Source: Metallyticus violacea (taxonomy: Eukaryota; Arthropoda; Insecta; Mantodea; Metallyticidae). Taken from it: a DNA stretch of 64,000 nt. Where the stretch lies: NCBI GenBank assembly GCA_030762175.1, contig CM060843.1, forward strand, positions 24,255,501 through 24,319,500, written 5' to 3'. The notes under the pieces are model-generated. The model saw nothing but the letters and a program-made list of their open reading frames with translations, searched no databases and was not told the DNA's origin. The position numbers were made by a program, and so were the translations under genes. Positions 43,201-56,500 of the stretch are shown here, piece after piece (position 1 is the first letter of the stretch; each line of letters starts with the position of its first letter).

Positions 43201-46200
43201 ATCATCTGCATATCACACTACAGTACAAGATACATTCCATTCCAGACCTCTGGAATACTGAAAAAGAAAAACTTACTGTATGTCAATATGTATTAAAAGA
43301 CAGAAAAATATGTTAGGATTACAGAGAGATGCCTAATGTCTGAAATTTGAGCACACAACTTTTGGTTTGCAGGATGGAGCAAAATGGAATTGCCCAGCCT
43401 CAAACCCTGTCACTGAAAAATGAAGTATTTGCTGCATGTTTTACAGGAAAAGAGAACAAAATCCTTACAGCTAATGGCAGTGGAATTATAAATGTAAGTA
43501 CAAAAGTGCATCTATTCAACATTTAGAAGAGAGAGTGCATATATGTGTATATGCTCCTCCTCCTGCTCACAAATTAACTTACTGTTATTGATAGCTTCCT
43601 GATAAACTCTAATTGAATTCCTAGATTGTAAAATCAAAATGGTAGTTCTATCAAATTATGTGTAGTATAAGGGTCATTCAAATTTGAACCAGTTTTTTGT
43701 TTATAAAATGAAAGCCATGGACAAGCTTCACTCAGGATAACATTCAGGCTATTTGTGACCTTGTGGAAGGCGATCAATGCCTAATGTATGCATGAAATTG
43801 TTTCAGAGGTGGGTATAAGTTATAGAAGTCACCAATCATCATTCACCAATAAAAGAAAAATGTTCAAAAAGACATCAGTCAGAGGCTTCTGGGTTGGTTT
43901 GAGGAAGAAGGTGAACACTTTTGACCAAAATTATGAGTGATGAGACTTGGATACACCACTACACCCCAAAAAACAAGTGAACAAGTATTAAAGTGAAGGG
44001 AAAGGGGGGAGGGTGCCGCGGTCAAGGCCAAAATTTGCCTGTCAGCTGGAAAAGCGATTCTCTTTGGGATTCCACAGGCACATTGCTAATTGATTTCCTT
44101 CACTAATATAAGATTGTAAACATGGCTAATTCCAGCAAACTGATGGTTCACACAAGAGTTGCCTATCAGACACTAGCAATCTCTTCTGCATAACAACGTA
44201 AAGCCAGATACAGCAGCCATAAGCTAGGATCAATTAAAGAAAACTCATTGGACACCCCTAGAACACCCTCCTTACAATCACAATTTATATCTTTGTGATT
44301 ACCACATGTTTGGGCCATTGAAGAAGGGGTTGGGAGAGAAAAGACTCAGTGACAATGCAGAGGTTGAGCACTTTGTGCACATTTGGCTGTTGACATGCCT
44401 ATCTTTTTTCTATAATGAGGGAATAAAGAAACGAACCTGTCAGTGGAGAAAATTTATTTCTGCAAGGAAACTATGTAACAATGTAATACAATTTGTATTG
44501 TAATTGTATATGGTAAAAATTAATCTATTTTTAGAAAATCCTGTTTATATTTGAATGGTCCTTATAGATGTCTTGATTTAAATGACTTTTCTGAACTTGG
44601 AAACAGTTCAAGCATGTTTAGCATGTGAAGCAATCTGTATATAGAAAAATGATTATCATTTATCTTTCTGCAGATGTGGGATGTAGATTATGCGAGAATA
44701 TTGTTCACATTTCCTGGACATAAAGGTAGAGTATTGAAGCTTCAGCTGAGCCAAGATGAAACTAAATTTATTTCTTGCTCTGAGGATGGAACTGTCAAAT
44801 TATGGTCACTGGAAGGTACGGACTACAAAAATCAAGATCATGAAGAGTTTGATGAACATGGTACAGAATTACTTTATGAATTAACAATTCATTTTTCTAA
44901 GCTGTCTCTCACAGTCTCAGATTTAAAAGCATATGTTGAACTTGCACCTTATGTGTTCAAGGATTAATTAGTTTTTCAAAATGATATTTTTTAAAGTGAT
45001 CAATATTGCTAATTATCAACTTTGTTATATAGCTCAGTAGTTCATATTTGGCTACAGGATAAGAAATTGCTGTAATAATGCTTTGAATAGGATTAGGATT
45101 TTTTCCCTCGGAATAATATGGGACTTAACTAGCAATAAGTAGATAAAAACGATAATGTTTAACAATGCTTCCAAAGGCATATACTTAAAGCTTCCAAAAA
45201 TATTTTTAAGGAATAACATTTTTGAATACTAAAAGAAATAAACATAAACTAAAAAATGCACCAAATTGAAACATAAACTAAAAATGCACCAAATTGAAGG
45301 ATAAAGTTATTCCAAAAATATTATTGGAAATAACATCAACTATAAACATTTTGATGCATTAGATAAACTTATGAAGTTTAGAAATAAGCTATAAAAACCT
45401 GTAACACCTAAAGTAAAAACAATAATTACAAACCATTAATTAAGAAATGGTTCATTTTTTTACATTGCCAATGAAAAAATTGGCAATGCTTTTCCTTCAC
45501 AAGCCAGTTGATGTGGACTGAAAAATTGCAATCCAAAGAGTATTCCCAAGATTTTGGTTCATAATCTGACTTCTTATCCTTAACTTCATACTCTTCATTT
45601 TTGAAAAGAATTTTTCAGTTAAATACATGTTTCCTTACAAAGCACATATTTTCAAAGCATGCCAGTAAAAATTAGGGAATGTATCCTCAGAAATTTAGTC
45701 TTTGTAAAATGTAAGCAAGGGCACGTTGAAGAGTTTTTCTCTCAAAGAAGAGCTGTGTTGAAGTTCAAGAAGTTCTATTTTTTCTGACCATTGTATATCA
45801 GCTGCATCAACACTGAATGGTTCTAAAAAGTAATTCTAAAGAAGACTGCATATTACGAAAATCACTAAATCTTTCTTTGAACTCACAGTATTAGTTTTGT
45901 AGAGTATTCTTCAGGAGGCAAATGCTGAAAATGATTTAAATCTTTTTACTGAGTTGTGGCCAAGCTCAAAGCTAACCATAAAAGCTTTGATATGATCAGA
46001 GTATGTGCCAGTTGATCTTTGAATTGTTGCCTCATATATAGTTCATTAAAATGCAACAAGATGTTGGTCACAAATCCAAAATCTGTCATCTACTTCAGAT
46101 GTTTATTTCCACAATTGACTTTACCTTGTTTTGCAGTAGTTGTTGCATTTTGGCCCTTAAGTTAAAGACTATTTAAAGAACCCTTTGTCTGCTGAACCAA

Positions 46201-47525
46201 CAAGCTGTAATAAGCCATATCATAGCAATCCATTTTGTACTCTTGGGTAAATAAAATTGTAATTGACAATTATTCAATCTTCTTGCTCTAACAAAGCTAG
46301 CAACAGTCAATAATGTGCATAAATTCTCATATCCAATAGTATTTGTGCACTAATTCTCTTGGTGGATTAAACAATGATAATGGAAAAGTTGTTCTCTGTA
46401 GCAGCACTACAAAAGCTTACTTCTTTCTTGCCATAGCAGGGTGACCATCACCTGCTATACTCTGAAGGATGGTTAAGCTGAAATCAAAATGCTGGACACA
46501 TTTTCTGGATGACTTCAAAAATATCAGTACCTTTTGTCATTCCCTTCATAGGTATGAGATCTAACACTTCTATTAGTGCCACTGATAAAGATAGCAAGTT
46601 GTGCTGTATCTTTAGCATCTGTATTCTCATCCTTACAAGTGAATATGACTTAAGCTTGGATGTCTTCTGCTTCTTCTTGTTCTTCTGTATTTCTTTTCTT
46701 TCTTTTCCATTCAATGTCAATGGCAAGTTCTTTGACAGTGCAACAGTTACCCCCAAAGGGCACAGAATTTTCCCAGCAGCAATGAGATAGTTATGCCCTG
46801 GTCTCTGCCCCTGTAAAATGGGAACCAAATTTTTCTAATCAGATTTTGGTTTTACGCAAAAAGGCAAAAATGTCTGAAACATTTTTCATTAAACTGATTG
46901 TTTATGTATATTAAATCATAATTATAACACACAAAATGGAAATTGCTTTAAAATAATAGGTTCTCATTATTAATCAGTGCTTGAAGTGTACTCAGTATCA
47001 TATAAAAAAATAAAGACAATTTTCAAAAGCTTGTTTTACATTCTGAAACATGCTTTTAGAAATATTCCTGCAAGTTTTCGTTATCCTTTGTTGGAGTTCT
47101 TTAACTCTAACAGACTCTGGTTTAAAAACAACTGATTTTAGGTGCCCCCATAGAAAGAAACCTTAAAAGGGGATCTTGCAGGCCATTTGGTATTCCCCCT
47201 TATATCAATCCATCTATTCAAGAATGCATTATTGAACCACTGAGAGCATTCTATGTATAATGAAATGGTGCTACATCATGCTGGAATTTTAGCAAGTTTT
47301 CATTTAAAGCAACTGTACAATTCTCATCTTCTTGATTTTCAATTTCTTCACTATGACAGGATTATAACATTTCTAGGTACATACCACTAGTGAGCAACTT
47401 TTCCTCAAAAAATAATAGACAATGATTGTATCACCCAGAATACTTGCCTAGACATTTATTTTCATCTACCATTGTGTATGGTCTTCTCTCAAAATACATT
47501 GTTTATTGTCACTCCAGTACCTACT

Positions 47526-47565
<40 letters not shown>

Positions 47566-50500
47566 TATGTCGATTTACACTCATCAAAAAAGCAAATATT
47601 CCTTACTAATTCGGATGTTAAACACTATTCATTCCTTAGTAATTCCGGTGATTATCTTAGTCAATCAACATTATCTAGCAAAATTTGACTCTTCGATAAA
47701 AACATCTTCAGTCAATTTTTTATATATTTCAAGTTTATGAAGGTGAATTTTCTGTACTTTGGGAATTTTACGTATTGAACTCGTCAAAATTCCAATTTAA
47801 GAAGATGCTTTATGAAGTCAGGTTGTTGGAAGAGCAGAAACATTCCAAGGACTTCAATTGTAGTGATTTCATTGAGTATATGAAAAGCCTTTCTTTTTTT
47901 ATTAGGAATAGATTCTGTTTATCTAAATTTCTCAACTAAGTTACATACCTGAATATGACATAAATTTCTACCAGGAGCTCTTTGAATATGCGAGCTATCT
48001 GTCTTGCACATTGATTTGTACTTCTAAACCCAAGGTTGCGGGTTCAACCCTAGCCAGGATCGATGGATTTTTTGGGTGTAAAAATCCTAAGTATGGCTTC
48101 CTTCGGAAGGAAAGTAAAGCTGTGGGTCCCGTGTCATACATTTACGGCACAAAACAGAACCTCAAGCCTGAACGAAGAGGCCTCTGAGCAAAATTTGTCA
48201 GTCGTTTCACGCCCGGAATTGAATGGCTGCTGATGACCTGAGATGTTAAAGAGCATCCTAAAATAAAACGAATCAAACATTGATTTGTAGACCCATAAAT
48301 AAAAATAATTTCAACTCTATCATGTAAAGTGTACACCATGATGAGCTCCTGAATAGCTCATAGCTCCTTCACTAGAATATTTCAATAAGTACCAACTTCT
48401 AGCTTAATCCTGGACAGTTGTTAAGCTATTAATTGTTTGTTATGTTTGAGAAAGGCAAACAAGGAATAAACTTCTGTATTTATATTGCGTTTGTGTGTTG
48501 TTAAATGCAAAGAAATGAAATCTAAGTTAGTCTTTGAAAGTAGCATGTAATAATGTATTTCAATCTTCTTAAATATTTTATAAAATAATGTTTGGGTTAA
48601 TTAAAAATATTTCAGATAAAATTTATTTGTCTTTTTGTATAAAACCAGAAATGAATTAAAAAATAAATAGGGGTTCTTATTTTTAAAAAATTTAGTTGAA
48701 ATTTTCACTAAACATTGTTTTCCCCCTCAAATAAAGAAACATTTGTCATAAATTGTTTTCTTGAAAATGTGTTACTTTCAAGATAAGCATCTAGAAAGTT
48801 TTTAAAAAAACATGTAATATAAAAGTTATATAAAAATTAAGAAAGAAAAATTTTAAGCTACTGAAAATTAATAGAGTCTGCAAATTTATAAATAAACCAT
48901 ATGAGTAACACCACATTAAGCCAAACGAAAATGTACCTGTAGAAACATTTCTTTCACACTAGCTCTTTATAAGACATTATTTGGAAAAGAAGAATAAGCT
49001 ATAAAACATCTGGGTCATAACTGGGATTCAAGCCATAGATCTTCAGCCTTCTATGCAAATTTTCTAACCAATTGAGCTACCTTGTCTCCCTCCAAGCTGA
49101 CATAGCTATCATTTGTAATCTTAAAAGAAGTTAGGAAGAGTGAAGTTATTAAATATACAAATGAGTCAGTATTAGGTGACAGTAAAACTTCACTAACTGG
49201 TTAATTCCTTACAACATGTTTACAAGAGGATTCGCTCTCATCCTCAGCTGGGGACTGACTAACCCTGGCAGGTGATGTAGTGATCTCTGTTCAGAAGCTT
49301 TCCAATACTAAATTTATTTTGTGCTGCCAAACGAATATCACAAGTTTTAAAAATCTTCATGAATGCCGTTTGCCCATCGATGATGTGTGAATTTTTTAAA
49401 AACCATGTCCTTTTTTACCGTGGAGGGAGTTGTGGTGCTTTTAATATCTTTCTGTCTTTTGAAATGTCGGATCTTCTTATCAACTAAAGAACTGCTGAAT
49501 CCATTGTTCAGGGCCATTTTGATGATATAACAGTATTCTGCTGAATATTCTTCTTTGTTGAGTGGGATGTTTACCAATCTATGGACAAGGCTATTTATAA
49601 TGACATAGGGTTGAAACGGTTATTCTTTATGTGATTATCTGTATGTGTAGGTTTCTTATATATGCCAAATGAAATTATGTCGTTTCTCCTGTATATTTTT
49701 AGGTCCAAAAATGGCAAATACCATTTTCCTCCAATTCCATAGTGAATTTAATATTTTAGTCCTGCAAATTTAGTGATTTTAGGGCATCTTCTGTTTGTTT
49801 TTTTGGTACTATTGCAGGTATGTCATCCACATAACGAAACCATGCTTTGAAGGTGAAATGGGAAATGCCTTAGTAATGTGTGTTTTTACAGCACTCATGA
49901 ATAAATTTGCCAGAAATGGAGAATGAGGGTTACCTGTAGCTAAGCCAGACATTTGTTGGTGAATTTTCCCATTGAATGTAAAAAAAGTTTTGGTTTATAC
50001 ACAGTTTTCTGACATTGGTATAATCCTCAATTTCATCTACTGTTAAGTTCATACTTTTTAGCCAATTCTGGAGATTTAGGAGCAGGTATTTTTGTAGGAA
50101 TACTAGTAAACAAAGATGCAACATCAAAAGAGACCAAGGCATCATTCGGCAAAATCCACTGATTGTTAAATTGGTCCACGAGTTCATATGAATTAACGAC
50201 ACTTCTATTTTCAAATTTCTTTACCAACCACTTGGCCAAATTGTAGGTTGGTGAATTGATGTTGTTGATTATTGGGCGCATGCTCTTGCCAGGTTTGTAT
50301 ACCTTCAGAAGGCCATAAATCCTGGGCAACTGTGGGTTATTTGCTTTAATTTTCCATTTATCGATTTATGACAGTGTTTTGATCTGTTTCAAGGAGGAGT
50401 TAAAAGTAATACAATCCTTCAATGGATCATTCTTATCACTGCATATTCAGAAGTGCCCAACATGTTCTCCATATGTTTGATGTAATCATCTTGGTCCATT

Positions 50501-53500
50501 ATTGCTACATTGTTATATTTTAAAAAATAAACATAAAGTTATGAATTTTGACATTCCATCAATGGACTTCCTGTTTCGTTATCTAATGGAACCACCAGAG
50601 GTCACTATGTCACCTGCCAGGGTTAGTCGGTCCCCAGCTGAAGATGAGAGCGAATGCTCTTGAAACATGTTCTGAAGAATTAACCAGTTAGTGAAGTTTT
50701 AGTATCACCTAATACTGACTTATTTGTATAACTATCATTTCTTTATTTAGATTAACCCCTATAGAGTCTAGGAGAAACTAAAAGCCTGGGTCCAAAGTAT
50801 TCATAGCATTACAGTTACCTCTTAAGGAATAAATTTCTCACAGTAAAAAAACCTTTTTGAGGTCTCTGGGATGTTAATTAGATGAAAGAGGTTTGTGGTT
50901 TCATGTTTGAAGGACTTGGTAGCTCATTTGCTTAGAGTGCTGGTGCAAAAATTTGATTTCCCACTATGACCTATATTTTCAAGTCTGGTTTATTTCCAAC
51001 TAATATTGTACACATGGCTAGTGTGAAAGAACTAATCTCTTTATAGTTGGTTTAACTAGAAGCCTGAAGTTAGCAAGGCAATTGGCACTTCTACTTGCAC
51101 CCCCATGGGTGTCCGAGGTCGTTAAGACGCGGACTCGTGAGTGGGAGGTCTGGGGTTCGAATCCTGCCAGGAATGTCCTCCCTAGCTGAGGTTTTTTCCA
51201 TGTTTTCCTCAGTCCTCATAACTGACAAATGCCGGGGAGGTACCCTAAATTTAGGCCTGGAATGTTTCCTTCCTAAAAAAAAAAATCCTTTCCCAATATA
51301 TTATTTCAAGTCGTGTATCACCAGTGTTCACCTGCTGTGGTGCCTCAGTAGAAAAAATGGATGTTAAACACTATTCAAAAACTTCTGCTTGCCTCTTAAG
51401 GAATAAGTTTTCTCATAGTAGAAAAAGTTTTATTGAGGTCTTTGGGCTATATAGAATAAGTGAAAAAGATTTGTGGTTCCATTCTTGGATAAGGACATGG
51501 TAATTCAGTTGGTTATAGCATTGGCATGCAAGGCCGAAGATCCGTGCTTCAAATCTCCACTGTGATCTGAATTTTTCAAATCTGATTCTTCCTTTTCAAT
51601 GTACAGAAATAATTTAAGCCTTCAGTATGAATAGATGTGTACAAGTTGTAGTTTCTGAATTATGTCTATCATTTGAAGCATGAAGCATGTGTATCAAAAA
51701 CCATCATTAAAATGTTGTATTAATGGCATTTAATCCATTTCAGGCTGTGCACTGAAAACTCCATCACCACGTATGAGGCAGATCAACTGGAGTAATATGT
51801 TCTCAGCAGACCGTAATGGAGACAGGAGCATAAAAACTTTTGTAGGACATCAGTCACATGTTCTATGTGCTGCATTTTCTAGCACTGGTAATGAGATTGT
51901 GTCATGCAGCAAAGATGAAAGTGTAAAGGTGTGTGTTGTCATTGGTACATTGGGAAGCATTAGAAACAAGGGTAGATTATGGTGCCTGAAGGAAACAGGT
52001 TTCTTACCTCCATGGTAAGAAACTACTACATGGAGGAAATATATAATTGGAGATGCAAACCTTTATCATCTAGTGTTAGTTTTCAAATTATGTTGACAAC
52101 AGTGTTATATTGTTACTAATTCTTTACTCATTTGGTGTTATCTATGGTTACTAAGAAGGATTTTTAACAATAAAGTTATTGAAATTACTATATATGGTTG
52201 GATTTTTACACTGGGACTTAACTAATAATTTTTTATTCCAGACATGTTTGAGATGCACATGCATTCACCCACAGCTTCTTTGTGCAACAACAGTTGGAGA
52301 AAGGAACTCAGGATGAATGCAAGTGTATCCCACATGTCTGGAATATGAAAATGTTAGTTAAGTTGCAATGTCAAAATTAAACCAAATATCATAATTACAT
52401 CCACCATATTCAGTTGATGGCATCTAGGTTCATGGTCAAATAAATCCAGTGTTTTTAAATATTAATAGGGAAATTGTGCGGATATACTAGACTAAGTAAT
52501 CCATGCTTTGGGTATAATGAATGTCCAACGAGAAAGAAATATGCATATATCATATAAGAGGAGGAATAAATGGCTGTTGTTATCTAGTGAGTGCTATAGA
52601 AACTAGACATGTGCTGAAAGTACCAAGCCAAATGTAGAGTGCACAGTATCATTATATGTAGTTTCCTCCTATTTAATCTCTTTCTCCATGGAGTAGTAGA
52701 ATCCAAGTCTCGCATTACTAATGCTTCCCAGTGTACAGTGTTCTTAATGTAAGTTGATTGTAACAACAATTTCATTTCTTAATCATTTCTCAAGGTATTT
52801 CCTTTAAAACATTTACAATTAAGAATAACAATTTTACATCCAACAAAAATAACTGTTATATTTAATAGATGGAGATTCTTTATATGTGTTTCAAGCTAGA
52901 TCTATTAAATATTTTATAGCCAAGAAATATATACTGTATAAATACACTTCTGTCTTTAAAAATTATGTTGTCTATGATATGTTGCAAAAAAGGGTTTCAA
53001 ATGGAATTTCTTCATTTGTAACGAATATAAGTAACACCTCTTTACAATCATCATTGTTCTTATGAAATGCATAGCAACGGGTTGTTATCAACATGGGTGG
53101 CTGAGGTCGCGAAGGCATGAATTTATGGAAGGGAGGTATGCAGTTCAAATCTTACCAGAATTGTCATACCTAAAAGAATTTTGTCAGGTTTTCCTCAGTG
53201 TTCATCATTAGCCATTGCTTATGTCTGGAATTCCTCCTTTTTAAAAATTCCTTTTTTCCACATTTATTATTTCATCGCTTGTATTATCAGTATCTGTTGC
53301 TTGTTGTGCCACAGTAATGAAAATCGGCATTCTATTTTATATTTTTTTTTACTACCATGGGTGGCTGAGGTCGTAAGGCGCAGACTAATGATGAGAGATC
53401 TGGGGTTCAAATCCTGCCAGAACCATCTTCCTTGATTGAGATTTTTTCCAGGTTTTGCTCATTCCTCATAAATGGCAAATACCGGGGAGGTATCCTAAAC

Positions 53501-56500
53501 TCAGGCCTGAAATGTTTCCTTCCTTAAAAAAAATCCTTTCCCAATATATCGTTTCATCTCATGTATCACCAGTGTCCACTGCCTGTGGTGCCTCACTAGT
53601 AATAATAGGCATAAAACACCATTTAAAAAAAAAAATTAAAAAAATTCTTAATTAATTTCCCCCCCCCCCCTCCCTTTTTAATGTAATGCAGAATAGCAAA
53701 AATCATTATTCAGCCTGAAGTGTTAGTTTGGTTGCTCTTTTTCCCTGCTCTATGCAGCAAATAAGAAACATTACACTCTTTGGGACTGTGTGCACTTTAG
53801 CTTTGTCATTTCCGTATTTCATTGTTTTCCAAATGCTGAGCTAAAGAACTGAAGTTTCTTTTTGTTAGGGTTTCCTCCTCCCAGTTTTCTAAAAGTTATG
53901 TCTGTGGGAGAATTGTACACCAGTTCAATATTCAATATAATAAAATAGTAACTTGAGTAACAATAAGGAAAGAAAAAATACTGTTATTTATATGCAGCTA
54001 ATTTTGAAACTTTAGGACATTTCTAAATTTGCAGATTTAGAAATTTTTAGAATAATTATAAATTTCTAACCCATGATACTCTCTCCGAAATCTTTATCCA
54101 CATTGTATTCTTAAAAAATAATAAAAATTGCTTTTTTATGTATAAAAAACTGCATCTATACATAATAAATCAAGTAGATGCATTACTTTTGTCATGTCAA
54201 GCTAACATGTAAATATTCCAGCACCTAAGATTATGTCATAATGGGAAAAATAACCACATGCTTTTGTTTTCTTTTTTGTTTGCATTTACAACATTGACTT
54301 ATTTTATGCTAAAGTTTGGTATAAATTAATAGGATGTTTCTGGCTACCTTCTTCAGAATGAATATAAGAACTTTGTAGGAGGGTCATTTGTAAAGTTCTC
54401 AGAATGAAGCTCAAAATGATGGCATAGCTTTTAGAAATTAGTATTATTTTTCAACATAGTCTCCCTTGATAATAATGCCCTTTGTCCAGTGATGCTTCAA
54501 AGTCTTTATCTCATCAGTCAGATGCCTCCAGGCCTGCAAAGCTCTTAATCAGACAAAAATTTCTTACCACCAAGGAGTTTTCTCAGTTTAGGCAACAGAT
54601 GGAAGTCCTATGGAGCGAGTAAGGGAAATAAGGTGTGGCAGCAAATTGTACCCCTATTTATGGATTGTTTGCCATCAATGATGTAGCAGAGAAACAGTTC
54701 TGCTAGATATTTAAAATTAGATAAAACTTATTACAAAATATAAAAATCATTATAATACAATTAAAAAACTTTGCTAAGAAAAACAAATACGTCCTAATAT
54801 AACAAATATGACTATCTGGAATATTATAAAAAAAAGTGACAGGTAAATATCACTTAAAAAATTAAATAAAAGAAATTGCAGTAAATAAAATTTATCACAA
54901 AATAACCACAACAAATGAAACCTTATTTAATTAATATTTCATTCAGGAGTAGAAAATTTATTGATAAAACAACAGCATAAGAAAGACCCAATTTCATACC
55001 TAAATGAAATGTGATTGGAAAAGTTTACTTCTCTAGAGATTGTACTCACTAGTCCAACTGAAGTAAATAAAGTAATACAAATATAACCAATGTACTAAAA
55101 TTTGTTCACACTAACTCCATTCACTTACATAAAAACTCGACATATGTTTCGGGAGTGATCCCTCCCATCTTTAGCCTCTAGACCAACTGTTGTTAGAAGT
55201 GGCGGTATGTCTCTTGATGTTCTTATGGCAGCATCTGTTGGTTCTATTAGGAACTTGCTGAGTTCGTCCATTGGAGGGAAATCAAAATTCATTAAATTTT
55301 CCTTGTTTTGTATAATGAAAATTTCTTCCCAAGTGGAAAATTCTATTGCATTGTGAAGTTGTTTCAGTAGTTTTGTCTCTGGTTTAATTTCATGATTTTT
55401 ATTTCAAAAGTGCGCTGCTATCGCTGATTTATCAGTCTGTTTTAAGCAAATATTTCTAAAGTGTTCTTTTTTCCGGATTACCAAATTCCTCTTTGTTTTT
55501 CCAATGAATTTTTATCACATTATACACATTTTATTTCATAAATACCTGAATTTTGTTCTGTTGGAAAGTCGTCCTTTACTCTGCAACCTATTAAGTTCTT
55601 TATATTAAAATTGTTCTTTGAATATTTTTTTGAATTTATTGTGGTAAATTGGGTAGTACATGAAACTTTTGAATTCGTACCTTTCTTTTCAGCTTTTAAG
55701 TGTGGAAACATCTCTTATTGTTTTTTGTTTTTTGATTTTATTGATGATTTTATTACTGTGTCTTTGCTGTACCCATTAGTTTGTACTATCTTTATGATTT
55801 GTTGGTATTCTAATTTGTACTCTGTTTCTGTGAGTGGGATGTTAATTAATCTGTTGCTAAACTATAAAACACTGCATATTTATGTGGAATGAGGTTAAAA
55901 TGTCATTTTTTATGTAATTTTCTGTGTGCATATCTTTTCTATAGATTCCGAAGGTAAGATAGTCTTCATTTCTTATGATTTTTACATCTAGGAAGGGGAG
56001 ATATCCATTTCTTTCTTCCTCTATGGTGAACTTTATAGATTTGTGTTGCAAATTCAGAAGTTTTAGTGCATCTGTTGTATGTTTTTTGGAATTATTATAA
56101 ATATGTATCCACATACCTATACCATGTTTTAAAGATTAGAGGGAAAGCTTTGGTGATATGCATTTCAAACGAACTCATAAAAAAATCTGTTAGAAATGGA
56201 GATAGGGGGTTTCCCATAGCTAGTTCTGAGACCTGTTGGAGTATTTTTTGTTGAAAATGAAGAAATTTTGTTCAATGCAAATGTTAGTAAGTTTTATCAA
56301 GTCTTCAATTTCTTGTACTTGTAGATCTAAGGATTTTAACCAATTCTTTAACATTAGCATAAGCTTATTTGTTGGTATACTTGGAAATAAGGCTTCTACA
56401 TCAAACGATACCATTATATTTTCTGATGTAATTTTGTAATTTTTCTACCAGATCCTGTGAGTTTTTGACACTCAAGCTTTGGTATTTTTTTAAGGATTTG

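Larger units (their letters stand above)
49149..50732 (-). mobile_element. Penelope-like element copy 3, with about 120-bp inverted ends
   Basis: Ends 49,149-49,270 and 50,605-50,732 are inverted copies (ATACAAAT.AGTCAGTATTAGGTGA on both). Between them, minus strand: PRIYGLLKVYKPGKSMRPII, NNINSPTYNLAKWL, VSFDVASLFTSIPTK (about 50,100-50,330), FRYVDDIPAIV (about 49,830) and VNIPLNKEEYSAEY. The GIY-YIG domain has been deleted. Each end has a hammerhead-like motif. Confidence 0.85.

Noticed and set aside
47426..47740. Open frames with poly-Phe
   Set aside because: Created by a 37-base T run.
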